This document shows, in pieces, positions 55,780 to 63,816 of a stretch of 64,000 nt of DNA. Under the pieces are notes generated by a model. The model was not told the DNA's origin and did no database searches. It saw nothing but the letters and a program-made list of their open reading frames with translations. The stretch comes from Sinorhizobium sp. A49 (GTDB lineage: Bacteria; Pseudomonadota; Alphaproteobacteria; Rhizobiales; Rhizobiaceae), in NCBI RefSeq assembly GCF_002002725.1, contig NZ_MUNW01000077.1, positions 1-64,000 of the forward strand, written 5' to 3'. Both the position numbers and the translations under genes were made by a program. Position 1 is the first letter of the stretch. The number at the start of each line of letters is the position of its first letter.

Positions 55780-55793
55780 ACCTTACGCCAACC

Positions 55794-56273
55794 TCAGCCT
55801 TTCATGCGTTCCGGAATCGGTACGCCCTGAAAGCTCTTGAGGGTATCGAGCACGATCGACGTCTTGACGTGCTGAACGCTGTCATGCGGCAAGAGCACAT
55901 CGTTGACGAAGCGCGAAAGGCCGGCAAGATCGGGTGTCACCACCCGCAGGTGATAGTCCATCTCCCCGGTCAGCGCGTAAGCTTCCAGAACCTCCGGCAG
56001 GCTGGAGATCAGCTTGCCGAAACGCTTGGCGTTGTCGCGGTTGTGGGTGGCGAGCGTCACCGAAATCACCACCATCAGGTCGAGCCCGAGCTTCTGCCGG
56101 TCGATCTGCGCCTGATAGCCGGTAATGAACCCCTCGGCTTCCAGGCGGGTGCGGCGCCGCGAGCATTGCGAGGGCGAAAGGGCGATGCGCTCCGACAGCT
56201 CGTTGTTGGTGAGATGCCCGTCGCGCTGCAGTTCGCTGAGGATCTTGAGATCGAACCCGTCAAGCTGCTCCAT
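55794..56273 (-). CDS. Lrp/AsnC-family regulator
   Basis: 159 residues. The N-terminal HTH is DLKILSELQRDGHLTNNELSERIALSPSQCSRRRTRLEAEGFITGY and the C-terminal RAM domain reads VLEAYALTGEMDYHLRVVTPDLAGLSRF. Divergent from hppD, so it probably controls hppD in response to an aromatic amino acid such as tyrosine or phenylalanine. Ends 14 bases from the marR-type stop codon, tail to tail. Confidence 0.92.
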   Translation of the reverse strand: MEQLDGFDLKILSELQRDGHLTNNELSERIALSPSQCSRRRTRLEAEGFITGYQAQIDRQKLGLDLMVVISVTLATHNRDNAKRFGKLISSLPEVLEAYALTGEMDYHLRVVTPDLAGLSRFVNDVLLPHDSVQHVKTSIVLDTLKSFQGVPIPERMKG

Positions 56274-56296
56274 TCATGCATCCTTATACAGCATTT

Positions 56297-56311
56297 CGCA
56301 CGTTTCGTGCG
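56297..56311. promoter_or_regulatory. Palindrome between lrp-type gene and hppD
   Basis: CGCACG-ttt-CGTGCG, perfect 6-bp arms, located 24 bases upstream of the Lrp-type gene start in the 152-base divergent region. ATGCAT-type words flank it (56282 and 56346). A likely Lrp-type binding site, perhaps one of several. Confidence 0.5.
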
Positions 56312-56425
56312 GCATCCTGCCCAAAACACGCAAGAATACAAGCATCATGCATCGGATTTGCGTCATACTCCAGCAAAGTTTGGAGGCCAGAGCGATCTGG
56401 AGAACTTAAATAGAGGAGACTTCCG

Positions 56426-57538
56426 ATGGGCCCGTTCCCACATGATGCCCCGCCCGCAACGATCACGGCGGAAAACCCGGCCGGTACGGATGGCTTCGAA
56501 TTTGTCGAATTCGCCCATCCGGAGCCGGAGAAGCTCGCCGAGCTCTTTACCCGCATGGGCTACAGCCCTGTTGCCAGGCACAAGAGCAAGAACATCACCG
56601 TCTGGCGACAGGGCGACATCAACTACATCCTGAACGCAGAACCGGGCTCGCACGCCATGCGCTTCGTCGACGAACACGGCCCCTGCGCCCCGTCGATGGC
56701 CTGGCGCGTGGTCGATGCCAAACATGCCTTCGATCACGCGGTCTCAAAGGGCGCCGTCCCCTACGAAGGCACCGACAAGTGTCTCGATGTCCCGGCGATC
56801 GTCGGCATCGGCGGATCGCTGCTCTATTTCGTCGAGACCTACGGCGCCAAGGGCTCGGCCTATGAGGCCGAATTCGAATGGGCCGGCGAGCGCAATCCCA
56901 AGCCGGAAGGCGTCGGTTTCTATTATCTCGACCACCTGACGCACAACGTCTATCGCGGCAACATGGACAAGTGGTGGGCCTTCTACCGCGAGCTGTTCAA
57001 CTTCACCCAGATCCATTTCTTCGACATCGACGGCCGCATCACCGGCCTCGTCAGCCGCGCGATCACCTCGCCCTGCGGCAAGATCCGCATTCCCTTGAAC
57101 GAGTCCAAGGACGATACCAGCCAGATCGAGGAATATCTGCGCAAGTACAAGGGCGAAGGCATCCAGCACATTGCCGTTGGTACGGATGGCATCTACGACG
57201 CCACCGACAAGCTGGCGGCCAATGACCTGAAGTTCATGCCAGGTCCGCCGGAAACCTATTACGACATGTCACACGCGCGTGTGCATGGCCACGACGAACC
57301 GATCGAGCGGATGAAGAAGCACGGTATCCTGATCGACGGAGAAGGCGTGGTGAACGGTGGCATGACCAAGATCCTGCTGCAGATCTTCTCCAAGACGGTC
57401 ATCGGACCGATCTTCTTCGAGTTCATCCAGCGCAAGGGTGACGAAGGGTTCGGCGAGGGCAATTTCCGCGCCCTGTTCGAATCGATCGAGGCAGACCAGA
57501 TCCGTCGCGGCGAACTTGGGCCGCAGGCCGCCGAGTAG
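56426..57538 (+). CDS. hppD: 4-Hydroxyphenylpyruvate dioxygenase
   Basis: Converts 4-hydroxyphenylpyruvate to homogentisate. 370 residues, two vicinal-oxygen-chelate domains. The iron ligands are visible in YLDHLTHNVYRG (His), IQHIAVGTDGIYD (His) and FFEFIQRKGDEGFGEGNF (Glu). GAGGAGAC precedes the ATG. It feeds hmgA-fahA-maiA, encoded leftward about 1.3 kb away. A bidirectional terminator follows. Confidence 0.97.
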   Translation: MGPFPHDAPPATITAENPAGTDGFEFVEFAHPEPEKLAELFTRMGYSPVARHKSKNITVWRQGDINYILNAEPGSHAMRFVDEHGPCAPSMAWRVVDAKHAFDHAVSKGAVPYEGTDKCLDVPAIVGIGGSLLYFVETYGAKGSAYEAEFEWAGERNPKPEGVGFYYLDHLTHNVYRGNMDKWWAFYRELFNFTQIHFFDIDGRITGLVSRAITSPCGKIRIPLNESKDDTSQIEEYLRKYKGEGIQHIAVGTDGIYDATDKLAANDLKFMPGPPETYYDMSHARVHGHDEPIERMKKHGILIDGEGVVNGGMTKILLQIFSKTVIGPIFFEFIQRKGDEGFGEGNFRALFESIEADQIRRGELGPQAAE

Positions 57539-57587
57539 CCCGGACAGCGCCTGCGTTGTCTTGCAGTGGCGCTTTTCTCAATCCGAT

Positions 57588-57620
57588 AAAAGCCTCTCGC
57601 CCGCTGGCGAGGGGCTTTTT
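57588..57620. terminator. Bidirectional terminator between hppD and the polysaccharide operon
   Basis: AAAGCCTCTCGCC pairs with GGCGAGGGGCTTT (one T-G pair) over a 4-base loop, followed by TTTTT on the plus strand and preceded by a shorter A-run, so it can serve both hppD and the leftward operon that ends at 57643. Confidence 0.8.
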
Positions 57621-57642
57621 GGTATAGGCCTCGTCACGGCCC

Positions 57643-58611
57643 TCAGTTCGTGGCGTCGTTGACCACACGCCAGTTCGGTCGACCGAGCTCATGCGGCCAT
57701 TCATGCACGTCCCGGTCATTGAAATAGACGACCTCGGCCAGGTTTGGGAAATCCGGGTCGGGTTCTGTGGCCGTGTCGATCCAGGACTGTATGTAGGGTT
57801 TGCTGCCCTGCCAACCGAGCTCGGCGACCCAGATCGGCTTGTTGTATTTGGCGACAAGATCGTAGCCGGGTTTCAGCGCCTGCTTGAAGGTCTGCGGACC
57901 GCCATGCTCGATCGCGTCGTACGGTTCGAGACCGAACACCGAAAGTCCGACGAGATCGACATAGTCGTCACCCGGATAATATTCGCCGAGGTTCGGCAAA
58001 CCCTTGGGCGACCACATCAGCTGCGCGTTGGGGACGCGCTTGCGCACGATATCCATCGCGTGTCGGTAGGCCTTGACGTAGTCCTGCGGCACCCATCCGG
58101 CCCAGGAGAACCGTCCGGAGGTGTCTTCCATCTCCTGCCCCCAACGCACGATGACAGGGCTCTTCAACTCTGCCAGCATGGCGGCGATCGCTTCCATGTT
58201 GGCGTCGTAGTCGCCCGCGAGCGTGCGGTCGCGCAGCTGAGTGGGCGTCAGCTTCCAGTCGAGAGACCAGGACCAGGGCTCGATGGTGACCAGGAGCTTG
58301 CGCTTGCGCTGAAGCGCGTAGGCGTCAGCCATGCGCAGCGATTCCAGATCCACGTCTTCCCATGGCAGGAACAGATGCTCCGTCGAAACATCGGCCTGAC
58401 CGCCGAAATCGCCGTGTGGATCATAGGCCCCGAACCGCGTTCCGCCAGGGTGAATGACGGGGCGCTTGTCGGCCATTGTCTGCGTCTGACCTGCACTGCC
58501 ATTGGCGGCAAGATCGGCCTTCTCCTGTGCCAACGCGGATACGAGACCTGCGCCGGACCCCAGATGAAGGGCGAGCGCTGTGCAGAGGGCGAATGCCAAT
58601 TTGCGTTTCAT
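57643..58611 (-). CDS. Secreted glycoside hydrolase (GH26-like)
   Basis: 322 residues with a signal peptide (MKRKLAFALCTALALHLGSG to about ALAQE). The mature part looks like a GH26-type beta-glycanase: SPVIVRWGQEMEDTSGRFSWAG carries the likely acid/base Glu, and KPIWVAELGWQGSKPYI the likely nucleophile Glu. It probably trims or releases the polysaccharide made by the adjacent synthase. In the related S. meliloti locus a predicted glycanase occupies the same place. The family assignment is by motif only. Last gene of the operon. Confidence 0.8.
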   Translation of the reverse strand: MKRKLAFALCTALALHLGSGAGLVSALAQEKADLAANGSAGQTQTMADKRPVIHPGGTRFGAYDPHGDFGGQADVSTEHLFLPWEDVDLESLRMADAYALQRKRKLLVTIEPWSWSLDWKLTPTQLRDRTLAGDYDANMEAIAAMLAELKSPVIVRWGQEMEDTSGRFSWAGWVPQDYVKAYRHAMDIVRKRVPNAQLMWSPKGLPNLGEYYPGDDYVDLVGLSVFGLEPYDAIEHGGPQTFKQALKPGYDLVAKYNKPIWVAELGWQGSKPYIQSWIDTATEPDPDFPNLAEVVYFNDRDVHEWPHELGRPNWRVVNDATN

Positions 58612-58612
58612 G

Positions 58613-59149
58613 TCATCCTCCTGTGGGGTTGCGACCGCTCTTCTTGGCCAGGAATTGGTCCTTCAGGCGCAACGCCTTTTCCGTGATTGCGTCGGAAGCG
58701 ACGAGCTTCCTGTATTCGTCGCCGGGCTTCGGCTTGGCATGCTTGAAGACATACCACTCGCCATTCGGCACGCGCCGCTGGTAGATGGTGTCACCGATCT
58801 TGCTGTGCCCGAAGCAGGTGCGGGCAGGACCGGACCCATCGGCTGCCGTCCACCTTGCCTGCATGCACATCATGCCGAGGTCGCTGACATACCAGCTGCC
58901 TTCCGCAAACGAGCGTTTGCCCTTGTCGTCGACGAAGGCGACAAGCTTCCTGTCATGTGCGGTAAAGCGAGCGCCGCCCGTCGGCCATTGCCAGGTCTTG
59001 TTCCGGTAGAGGGAATAGACCTCGTAGGCGCTGAGCGGGATCGGCTTGATCTCCATCTTCGCCCTGGCCGGTTGCGCGCCCGTATAGGCCGCGAAGGCTG
59101 CGAGAGGCAGCAGAAGCGGCAGAAGCAATACATTCATGGACCGTTTCAT
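58613..59149 (-). CDS. DUF995-family exported protein
   Basis: 178 residues with a signal peptide (MNVLLLPLLLPLAAFAAYTGAQPARA). The mature part has LSAYEVYSLYRNKTWQWPTGGARF, FAEGSWYVSDLGMMCMQARW and TCFGHSKIGDTIYQR, the DUF995 pattern. The family occurs with rhizobial polysaccharide loci and has no known biochemical role. ATG 59149 has GAGGAG upstream. One base separates its stop from the hydrolase start. Confidence 0.8.
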   Translation of the reverse strand: MKRSMNVLLLPLLLPLAAFAAYTGAQPARAKMEIKPIPLSAYEVYSLYRNKTWQWPTGGARFTAHDRKLVAFVDDKGKRSFAEGSWYVSDLGMMCMQARWTAADGSGPARTCFGHSKIGDTIYQRRVPNGEWYVFKHAKPKPGDEYRKLVASDAITEKALRLKDQFLAKKSGRNPTGG

Positions 59150-59206
59150 CACTTTTTCTCCTCGCTTGAGGGGCATTTGCGGTGAAGGGCCTGAGGCAAG
59201 CTGCAT

Positions 59207-61165
59207 TTACAGCGATGCCTGAAGCCGCCCAACCTTGGCTGTAACCCTCGTCTCCGTCACCTCCGGCACGCCGGAGCCTTTCCCCAGCCCGTCTGTTGCG
59301 GCTGGCGAAAACCCTTTCCATTTCAAACGAAACCGCACGACCCTGAGGTCAGAGCCGCCCTGCCCGGCACCGGCGACCGAAAACTTCGCTTCGGTCAGCC
59401 CGACAAAGCCAAGCCCCTGAGAAAGCGCTTCTGTGGCCTCTGCGCCATGGCGCACAGCCGACTGCCCCGACAGAACCGAGATAACCACGAGGCAGCCGCC
59501 GGTCAGCGCCGTCATCGCCGTGCGCGGAACGAGGGCAAGGCGGTTTTCCCGCGCATGCTGGATATGGATGGTGGCGGCGAGCCCGGCATAGATGAGGGCA
59601 TTGATGCCGGTAAAGATGTAGAAGCCACGCGCCGTCCCCGCGTCCGAGACCAGCCACAGCGCAAGGGCGGAGCCGAGCGACAACAGGAGGTAGGGCATCA
59701 TCACGCGCAACGGCAAAGATGCCGCAGGCCCCGTGCCCTTGGGCGTGATACGGAAGTCGACGAACGAGCCGCTGATGTGATCACGCACGGCCGCCACGCA
59801 GCCAAGCAGCGACCACGGCCAGCGGGCAAAGAGAAACAGCATGCCTTCCCAGCTGAGCACCCGCGCATCGTAGGGCCGGAACGTGCCGGTCGAGCGCCAG
59901 AAATAGGCGAGGCCAACCAGAACCAGCGACAGCGGCGCAAAATGCAGCACGAAGTCGGGATAGGTGGCGGCAACGAAGCTGCGCCCCATGACCAGCGCAA
60001 TGATCGGCAGGAGGAACATCAGCGCCATGAACAGGGAAAACAGTGGATACCAGAGCTGGGAAAAGACGAACTGGAACTTCAGCCGCAGCGGCAGTTTCGG
60101 CACGTAGATCGGCGAATACTTGAGCAGGATCGTCACCAGGCTGCGCGACCACTGGAACTCCTGGATGACGAGATCGGCAAAGGTTGCCGGTCCATCCCCA
60201 TGGGCGATCGCCTGCAGCGCATGCACGCCCTTCCAGCCACCGGCATTCATCAACAGGGTGGTTGAATGGTCCTCGGCAAGCTCAGGCCCCAGGCCGCCGA
60301 CCTCTCTCAGCGCCGCGGTGCGCACCGCATAGTGCGAGCCGATGCAAAGTGGCGCCCAGCCGTTGTTGTAGCCCGCCTGCAGCGAGCCGTGCAGGCTCGC
60401 TTCGGCGTGCAGACGGCCTCGCGCCGACCAACTGCGCGTCGCATTGGCATCGCAGATGCTCGGCGCCGAGACATAACCGACCTTCGGATCGCAGAACGGC
60501 CGCAGAACCTCGACGAGATAGGTCGGTTCGGGCACGTGATCGGCATCGAACTGGGCGACGAAATCGTAGCGGTCGTAGCCGTAGTGATCGTAGAAGTAGG
60601 CGAGGTTTCCTTCCTTGCAGCGGGTGCGCCGTGGCCAGGTGGCGCGATGATAGTCAGCCACGCCCTTGCGCGTCGAAAGGAACACGCCCTGCTGCGCGCA
60701 CCAGTCGATCGTCTCGGGCGACGGATCTTCGTCTGCCAGCCACACGTCGTAGTCGCAGCCGATCTGGTCGAGCATTGCCAGCAGCGTCTTTCGAACGACG
60801 GCGAAAGGCTCCGACGGCGCCTTGGTCACCACCATGGCGATACGGCCCCGCGGAACGGCCTGGCCGCTCCTTCCCGCCACCTTGGCGCCTGCGAAAATGA
60901 AGATGAAATAGGCGGGCAGCAACGTGATCCAGCCGACCACGATCGTAATCATGACGTAGGATGGCCAATGGGTGACATGGGTGGGGTCGAGCCACCAGGC
61001 CCAGAAGTACAGGAACGCCGCAACCCAGGCTGCGATGCCGAAAGCGTTCGCAACCCGCATGCGTTTGGAAAAGAGCGCAACGAGCGGCACCGGTGCATCC
61101 CCTGTTGGCGCGCCTGTCGACGCGTCGGTCCCGGCGAAATCGGCAGATGAGAACCTGCTCGTCAT
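59207..61165 (-). CDS. Cellulose-synthase-like processive glycosyltransferase (GT2)
   Basis: 652 residues. Two N-terminal helices, a cytosolic GT2 domain and four or more C-terminal helices give the BcsA-type layout. Catalytic motifs: DEDPSPET, the DxD in VAQFDADHVPEP, and LAEDHSTTLLMNAGG (general base). The acceptor-site motif normally QxxRW reads QEFQWSRS, with Gln in place of Arg. No PilZ domain is seen at the C-terminus, so c-di-GMP control would have to be indirect. Its ATG overlaps the uxe stop (ATGA). Confidence 0.88.
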   Translation of the reverse strand: MTSRFSSADFAGTDASTGAPTGDAPVPLVALFSKRMRVANAFGIAAWVAAFLYFWAWWLDPTHVTHWPSYVMITIVVGWITLLPAYFIFIFAGAKVAGRSGQAVPRGRIAMVVTKAPSEPFAVVRKTLLAMLDQIGCDYDVWLADEDPSPETIDWCAQQGVFLSTRKGVADYHRATWPRRTRCKEGNLAYFYDHYGYDRYDFVAQFDADHVPEPTYLVEVLRPFCDPKVGYVSAPSICDANATRSWSARGRLHAEASLHGSLQAGYNNGWAPLCIGSHYAVRTAALREVGGLGPELAEDHSTTLLMNAGGWKGVHALQAIAHGDGPATFADLVIQEFQWSRSLVTILLKYSPIYVPKLPLRLKFQFVFSQLWYPLFSLFMALMFLLPIIALVMGRSFVAATYPDFVLHFAPLSLVLVGLAYFWRSTGTFRPYDARVLSWEGMLFLFARWPWSLLGCVAAVRDHISGSFVDFRITPKGTGPAASLPLRVMMPYLLLSLGSALALWLVSDAGTARGFYIFTGINALIYAGLAATIHIQHARENRLALVPRTAMTALTGGCLVVISVLSGQSAVRHGAEATEALSQGLGFVGLTEAKFSVAGAGQGGSDLRVVRFRLKWKGFSPAATDGLGKGSGVPEVTETRVTAKVGRLQASL

Positions 61166-62145
61166 GACCGCACCTCCAGCCCGAAACCGGGAGCGGCCGT
61201 TTTGATGATGGTTTCGATATCGGACAGCTGCGGCCGGAAGCCGAGCGTCTGGCGTGCCCGGGTGGTGTCGGCATAAAGCACCGGCGGATCGCCGTCCCGA
61301 CGCGCCAAAAGCTGGACCGGAACCCGCCTGCGGGTGACCTGGTGAATGGCGTCGATCACCTGCCGGACGGATGTGCCGCGGCCCGAACCGAGGTTGGCCT
61401 TGAGCGGGTCGCCGCCGTTGCGCAGATAATCGACGGCGGCAACATGCGCCTCAGCCAGGTCCACGACGTGAATGTAGTCGCGGATGCAGGTGCCGTCCGG
61501 CGTCGCATAGTCGTCGCCGAAGACGTCGAGCCTGTCGACACGACCGGCCGCGGCCATCAATGCCCGCGGGATCAGGTGGGTCTCCGGGTCATGCCGCTCG
61601 GTCAGCTGCCCTTCAGGGTCGGCGCCTGCGGCATTGAAATAACGCAGGGCGACGGACCGGAACCCGTAGGCCCGGGCATAATCGCCAAGCATCAGCTCGA
61701 TCATCAGTTTTGTGCGGCCGTAAGGATTGACCGGCAGCTGGACGGTGTCCTCGGTGATCGGCAAGCGCGGCGGCACGCCATAGGTCGCACAGGTGCTGGA
61801 AAAGACGATGCGGTTCAGCCCCGCCTGACGGCAGGCCTCCAGCAAAGAAACGCTGCCGGCGACATTGTTGCGGTAGTATTTTCCGGGATCCTCGACCGAT
61901 TCCCCGACATAGGCGGAGGCGGCAAAATGGATCAGACACTCGGGCCTGAAGGTCTGGATCGCCTCGACGATCCGTCCCGTGTCTTCAAGCCCTCCCTCGA
62001 CCAACGGTCCCCAGCGGACATTGGTGCGATGCCCCGTCGACAGGTTGTCGAAGACAACAGGCAGGATGCCGGCCGCAGCGAGGCGCTTGCAGGTATGGCT
62101 GCCTATGAAGCCGGCTCCGCCGGTGACAAGAACGACGCGCGACAT
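61162..62145 (-). CDS. uxe: UDP-sugar 4-epimerase (UDP-xylose/UDP-glucose type)
   Basis: 327-residue extended SDR epimerase: NAD motif VTGGAGFIGSHTCKRL, catalytic Ser in FSSTCATYGVPP, and YxxxK in NPYGRTKLMIEL. Sequence alone resembles GalE, but its position directly after a UDP-glucuronate decarboxylase makes UDP-xylose/UDP-arabinose interconversion likely, as for S. meliloti Uxe. The ATG at 62145 is 1 base after the uxs1 stop. The symbol is by analogy. Confidence 0.82.
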   Translation of the reverse strand: MSRVVLVTGGAGFIGSHTCKRLAAAGILPVVFDNLSTGHRTNVRWGPLVEGGLEDTGRIVEAIQTFRPECLIHFAASAYVGESVEDPGKYYRNNVAGSVSLLEACRQAGLNRIVFSSTCATYGVPPRLPITEDTVQLPVNPYGRTKLMIELMLGDYARAYGFRSVALRYFNAAGADPEGQLTERHDPETHLIPRALMAAAGRVDRLDVFGDDYATPDGTCIRDYIHVVDLAEAHVAAVDYLRNGGDPLKANLGSGRGTSVRQVIDAIHQVTRRRVPVQLLARRDGDPPVLYADTTRARQTLGFRPQLSDIETIIKTAAPGFGLEVRS

Positions 62146-62146
62146 A

Positions 62147-63187
62147 TCATACCGCCTCTCCCGCCACGGCGAGATCTGATGTGCCCAGGCGGCGATCAAA
62201 ATAGGCAATGGCGCGGTGAAGCCCTTCGCGGAGCGCGATCTTCGGTTCCCAGCCGAGCTCTGCCATCGCCTGGGAAATATCCGGTCGGCGCTGACGCGGA
62301 TCGTCGACGGCCGCTGCACGATGGACGATGGACGAGCGCGAGCCGGTCATCGAGCGGACCATCTCGGCAAGTTCGAGAACCGTGAACTCGCCCGGGTTTC
62401 CGAGGTTGATCGGACCGATGCAATTGTCGTCCGAGATCGACAGTCGGATGAAGCCCTCGATGAGATCGTCGACATAACAGAAGGAGCGCGTCTGCTGGCC
62501 GTCGCCATAGATCGTGAGGTCCTTGCCAAGCAGCGCCTGGACCACGAAATTCGAGATCACACGTCCGTCGTCGGGGCGCATGCGCGGCCCATAGGTGTTG
62601 AAGATCCGCGCAACCTTCGTCTTCACCCCATAGGTGCGGTGATAGTCGAAGAACAAGGTTTCCGCCGATCGTTTGCCCTCATCGTAGCAGGCCCGCGGCC
62701 CGATGGGGTTGACGTTGCCGAAGTAGCTTTCGCGCTGCGGGCTGTGCAGCGGATCGCCGTAGACCTCCGACGTGGAGGACTGCACAACCGTGGCTCCGGT
62801 GGCCCGGGCGTTCTCCAGAACGTTCATGGCGCCGAGCACATTGGTCATCAACGTTCCCACCGGGTCGGCCTGGTAATCCGGCGGCGACGCTGGCGAGGCG
62901 AAGTTGAAGATGACGTCGACATCGAAAAGGAAGGGCTTGCGAACGTCGTGTTCCACAATGTGGAAGCGGCTTATCTCGCTGAGGTGGGAAAGGTTCTCCC
63001 GACGCCCGGTCGAGAAATTGTCGAGGCAGACGACGCTGTGCCCCAGAGAAAGAAGTCTTTCGCAAAGATGTGACCCGAGAAATCCGCCGCCTCCGGTCAC
63101 CAGTATTCGTTTGGGTATGCCTGCAACTTTCTTGAGAAAATCCTGTCTGTCGACGACCGACAGATCACCGCGACCGACCTTACGCAT
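62147..63187 (-). CDS. uxs1: UDP-glucuronate decarboxylase (UDP-xylose synthase)
   Basis: 346-residue extended SDR of the UXS/ArnA-decarboxylase group: [53 protein letters not shown] and catalytic [15 protein letters not shown]. The PASPPDYQ and [10 protein letters not shown] phrases set it apart from dTDP-glucose dehydratases. It makes UDP-xylose, which the next enzyme can epimerise. ATG 63187 has GGAGGT upstream. First gene of the operon, behind an AT-rich leader. Confidence 0.9.
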   Translation of the reverse strand: MRKVGRGDLSVVDRQDFLKKVAGIPKRILVTGGGGFLGSHLCERLLSLGHSVVCLDNFSTGRRENLSHLSEISRFHIVEHDVRKPFLFDVDVIFNFASPASPPDYQADPVGTLMTNVLGAMNVLENARATGATVVQSSTSEVYGDPLHSPQRESYFGNVNPIGPRACYDEGKRSAETLFFDYHRTYGVKTKVARIFNTYGPRMRPDDGRVISNFVVQALLGKDLTIYGDGQQTRSFCYVDDLIEGFIRLSISDDNCIGPINLGNPGEFTVLELAEMVRSMTGSRSSIVHRAAAVDDPRQRRPDISQAMAELGWEPKIALREGLHRAIAYFDRRLGTSDLAVAGEAV

Positions 63188-63816
63188 TACACACCTCCAA
63201 TTATTATACACACCATTGCATCTGGTGATTGGAGACGAGCCATGAATGAAAGCTACAATAAGGAATTATTCTTTATCAAGAATTCAAAACACAACCCGAC
63301 ACTATAAATGAAAAAATAGAAGAACCACGAATTCTTCCGGAACATTTACCGCATGAGTAAATTAGCAAATTATTAATCAATAGTCAATGATAATATAGAA
63401 TAATAAAAATACGATGCCTAAAATCATCAAGTTATAATAGTACATCTGCATCAAATTGATAGAAATACGCACAAGCGACCACGGATATAGCCGAGAGTTA
63501 AGAAGTATAGTTAACTTCACCGGAGCAGGCCGACTGAATCCACCACCATAGAAAGGCAGTTATTTCCTGGGCCGGCTATCCCGCTTCGGCTCTCTATACG
63601 TCCATGCTTTCGCTGCCTGTCGGCGGGACACCACGTCCGCAGCACGACGACCTTGTTAGCGGCCACGGCAATACCTGCCGCGCCCGCCCGGATCGCCACA
63701 CCAAACTTCAAAATAACGCCAGAGCATTCGAGCAAACACAGAATCTCAGTCCACATCGCTGACATTCGCCAAGAGACGAAGAGCGATGGAAACCTCAGTT
63801 CCGATGCCTTACGGCG
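63188..63816. promoter_or_regulatory. Long AT-rich intergenic region before uxs1
   Basis: 629 bases with no convincing gene. 63188 to about 63520 is strikingly A+T-rich against the GC-rich genome and full of stop codons in all frames. It holds CACCA-ttgcatc-TGGTG (63211-63227) in the uxs1 leader and GTTAA/TTAAC half-sites near 63496-63515. The right part (63530-63816) returns to normal composition. Probably a large promoter-regulatory region. Confidence 0.6.

Noticed and set aside
63517-63765. 82-codon minus-strand frame in the uxs1 upstream region
   Set aside because: No ribosome binding site, no recognisable domain and atypical composition; probably chance.
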